Part shown: one piece after another, positions 6,320 through 7,663 of the stretch
Layout of the letters: the number at the start of each line of letters is the position of its first letter
Position numbering within the stretch: the first letter of the stretch is position 1
Source: Bacteroidota bacterium
GTDB lineage: Bacteria; Bacteroidota; Bacteroidia; Chitinophagales; UBA2359
Assembly: GCA_020627525.1 (NCBI GenBank)
Contig: JAHDGP010000146.1
Coordinates: forward strand, 1 to 7,663
Length of the DNA: 7,663 nucleotides
Direction: 5' to 3'
The notes under the pieces: generated by a model
Told to the model about the DNA's origin: nothing
What the model saw: only the letters and a program-made list of their open reading frames with translations
Databases searched by the model: none
Position numbers and translations under genes: made by a program

Positions 6320-7375
6320 TTATTTGTTAGATACTCTTGGATCAAGTATTCCATACAACACATCCACAAAAATATTTACAGTAATAAATACGGCAGCCGT
6401 AAAAATCACAGAACCCATTACAACTGGAAAATCTAAATTTTGCAATGCTTTAATGGTTTCAAAGCCCAAACCTTTAATGTCAAAAATGATCTCGATAAAA
6501 AATGCACCAGCCAGTAAGGCTGCAAACCAACCAGAAACGGCTGTAATAACTGGATTTAGGGCATTTCTCAATGCATGTTTTTTCAAAACGGAAAAATAGG
6601 ACACACCTTTGGCTTTGGCTGTTCTAATATAGTCTTGTGACATTACTTCGATCATGGAACCTCTCGTCAGTTGCGTGATAATGGCAATCGGGCGTATTCC
6701 AAGTGCTAATGCGGGTAAAATTAAGTTTTTGGGTTGAAAAACTTCATCGCCCAAGTCTGACAATTCAAACAAAGACCCGGTATGGCTCAATCCCGTATAA
6801 TCGCTCAATAAGTATCCGAACAGTAAGCCTAAAATAACTCCTGAAAAATAAGAGGGTTGGGAAATCCCTAAAACGGTTGTTACCAAAATAGAGTTATCCA
6901 TCCAGGAAAACTGCTTGATTGCTGCAATTATTCCAAAAAACACTCCTAATATAGTTGCAATCGTTATGGCAGCAAATGCCAGAATTGCAGTTGTGGGCAA
7001 AGCGGTGCTTAATATTTCAGTAACCCGTCGTTTGGTTTGATAGGAGCGACGGAGGTAGGGAGCTTTCATTACTACCGCATTTTTCTCTCCTATATTAAAC
7101 AGTTTTGAAAACCTATATTCTTTCTGATTTTCCGGTGTATCTTCATAGACTGAAACAACTGATAAATCATTCAAGTAGTATAAAAATTGCTCAGGAATAG
7201 ACTTATCAAGATATTCTGCCTTTCTGATTGCCTCAACAGAAGCAACATCCGCTCTTTGCCCCATTGTCAAACGTGCAGGATCTGGCATTAATTTAAATAG
7301 TACGAATACTAGTATCGTTACACCAAAAAGCACTGTAAAGCCAGAAAATATTCTTTTTAATATGAATTTAATCAT
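6320..7375 (-). CDS. ABC transporter permease, DppB/OppB type (peptide/nickel family)
   Basis: This 351-residue inner-membrane protein matches the DppB/OppB permease family. TM1 lies at about 9-29, followed by an extracytoplasmic region (30-125). Five more segments lie near 128-152, 161-190, 217-236, 277-300 and 316-340. The cytoplasmic EAA loop that contacts the ATPase is at about 248-275 (YIRTAKAKGVSYFSVLKKHALRNALNPV). LPTTAILA, GISQPSYFSGVIL, RGSMIEVMSQDYIRTA and the C-terminal ILDPRV are typical of the family. The first periplasmic loop is larger than in E. coli DppB (the 80-115 section), as is common in Bacteroidota homologues. It would pair with a DppC-type permease, ATPases and a binding protein, none of which lies in the window. 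The substrate, probably di- or oligopeptides, cannot be read from the permease alone. A terminator just upstream and a near-consensus -7 box indicate that it starts its own transcript. Confidence 0.93.
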   Translation of the reverse strand: MIKFILKRIFSGFTVLFGVTILVFVLFKLMPDPARLTMGQRADVASVEAIRKAEYLDKSIPEQFLYYLNDLSVVSVYEDTPENQKEYRFSKLFNIGEKNAVVMKAPYLRRSYQTKRRVTEILSTALPTTAILAFAAITIATILGVFFGIIAAIKQFSWMDNSILVTTVLGISQPSYFSGVILGLLFGYLLSDYTGLSHTGSLFELSDLGDEVFQPKNLILPALALGIRPIAIITQLTRGSMIEVMSQDYIRTAKAKGVSYFSVLKKHALRNALNPVITAVSGWFAALLAGAFFIEIIFDIKGLGFETIKALQNLDFPVVMGSVIFTAAVFITVNIFVDVLYGILDPRVSNK

Positions 7376-7636
7376 TGGTGAAAGATAATAAAATTATGGT
7401 TTAATGCATAATTGACGAGTCATATTTATTTTAAAAGGGGGTTCGTGAATGAATGAAAAGTAGGTGTAAAATTAGATAGATTAGCGTTCTGCGAGACCTT
7501 AAGCTTTTTTATCTAGGTTTATTAGAAATTAGGTAAGGGGTTTCGGAAAAATATTTATGCCTAACCATATCCACACAATTACATCATCATCAACCCAGTA
7601 GCTTGGAAAAGAAAAAGGAAATAGCATAAACAAAAA
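7376..7636. other. Intergenic region upstream of the permease gene
   Basis: These 261 bases contain no supported gene. On the minus strand TATCTTTC at 7380-7387 is one base off the TAnnTTTG -7 consensus and ends four bases before the permease ATG, so it may be its promoter. The only open frame of any note is a 32-codon minus-strand stretch (7627-7529), which I do not accept as a gene. Nothing else recognisable is seen. Confidence 0.5.
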
Positions 7637-7663
7637 AGAGGCTGTCCCTTTGGGACAGCCTCT
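7637..7663 (-). terminator. Intrinsic terminator of an upstream minus-strand transcript
   Basis: AGAGGCTGTCCC (7637-7648) and its exact complement (7652-7663) form a 12-bp stem with a three-base loop. Read on the minus strand the hairpin is followed by TTTTTTG (7637-7631), the normal form of a rho-independent terminator. It should end a gene lying beyond the right edge and so isolate the permease gene from it. It may also work in the plus direction, but the bases after 7663 are not available. Confidence 0.88.

Noticed and set aside
7529..7627. Minus-strand 32-codon open frame (begins MLFPFSFPSYWVDDD)
   Set aside because: Too short to judge, no promoter or conserved features, and the frame upstream of its ATG runs through the terminator hairpin. 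It may be a remnant but cannot be supported.
1..7663. CRISPR array, tRNA or rRNA genes, insertion sequence or phage genes
   Set aside because: No regularly spaced repeats, no cloverleaf-like sequence, no transposase or integrase frame and no terminal inverted repeats were seen; the gene content is ordinary chromosomal housekeeping and envelope functions.

Overview
The window looks like chromosomal DNA from a member of the Bacteroidota, probably a low-GC, Flavobacteriales-like organism. The reasons are the strongly AT-rich base composition, start codons without good Shine-Dalgarno sequences, several copies of the Bacteroidota -7 promoter box (TAnnTTTG) just upstream of start codons, and protein forms typical of that phylum (a long IspH, a membrane-anchored S41 protease, and a DppB-like permease with an enlarged extracytoplasmic loop). 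The lineage is an inference and cannot be fixed below phylum from this sequence.

Layout. At the left edge the minus strand carries the N-terminal part of an unrecognised membrane-anchored protein (340-1, running off the window). Upstream of it on the same strand is a DtxR/MntR-family metalloregulator (1087-410). A 199-base divergent intergenic region follows, with a perfect 24-bp palindrome (1123-1146) that is very probably the regulator's own operator. On the plus strand a two-gene unit follows: cytidylate kinase cmk (1287-2003) and ispH (2036-3256). ispH meets a convergent S41 carboxy-terminal processing protease (4935-3268) with only 11 bases between the stop codons. Continuing on the minus strand are a membrane-anchored M15D/VanX-type D-Ala-D-Ala dipeptidase (6005-5094), a 311-base gap with a distinctive GC-richer segment, and a DppB/OppB-type ABC permease (7375-6320). 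The right edge is a strong 12-bp-stem terminator hairpin (7637-7663), oriented to end a minus-strand transcript coming from beyond the window.

How the genes fit together. cmk supplies CDP/dCDP for nucleotide synthesis, and ispH makes IPP and DMAPP at the end of the MEP isoprenoid pathway. The two are probably co-transcribed. The regulator is expected to sense Mn(II) or Fe(II) and repress itself. The protease, dipeptidase and permease are all envelope-associated. The dipeptidase next to a peptide-type permease recalls the ddpX-ddpABCDF arrangement of E. coli, but no other transporter subunits are visible here.

I found no convincing new multi-gene system. The points most worth a second look are the metalloregulator operator, the apparent leaderless or near-leaderless promoter layout shared by several genes, the GC-rich intergenic element near 6138-6200, and the unusual anchored dipeptidase.
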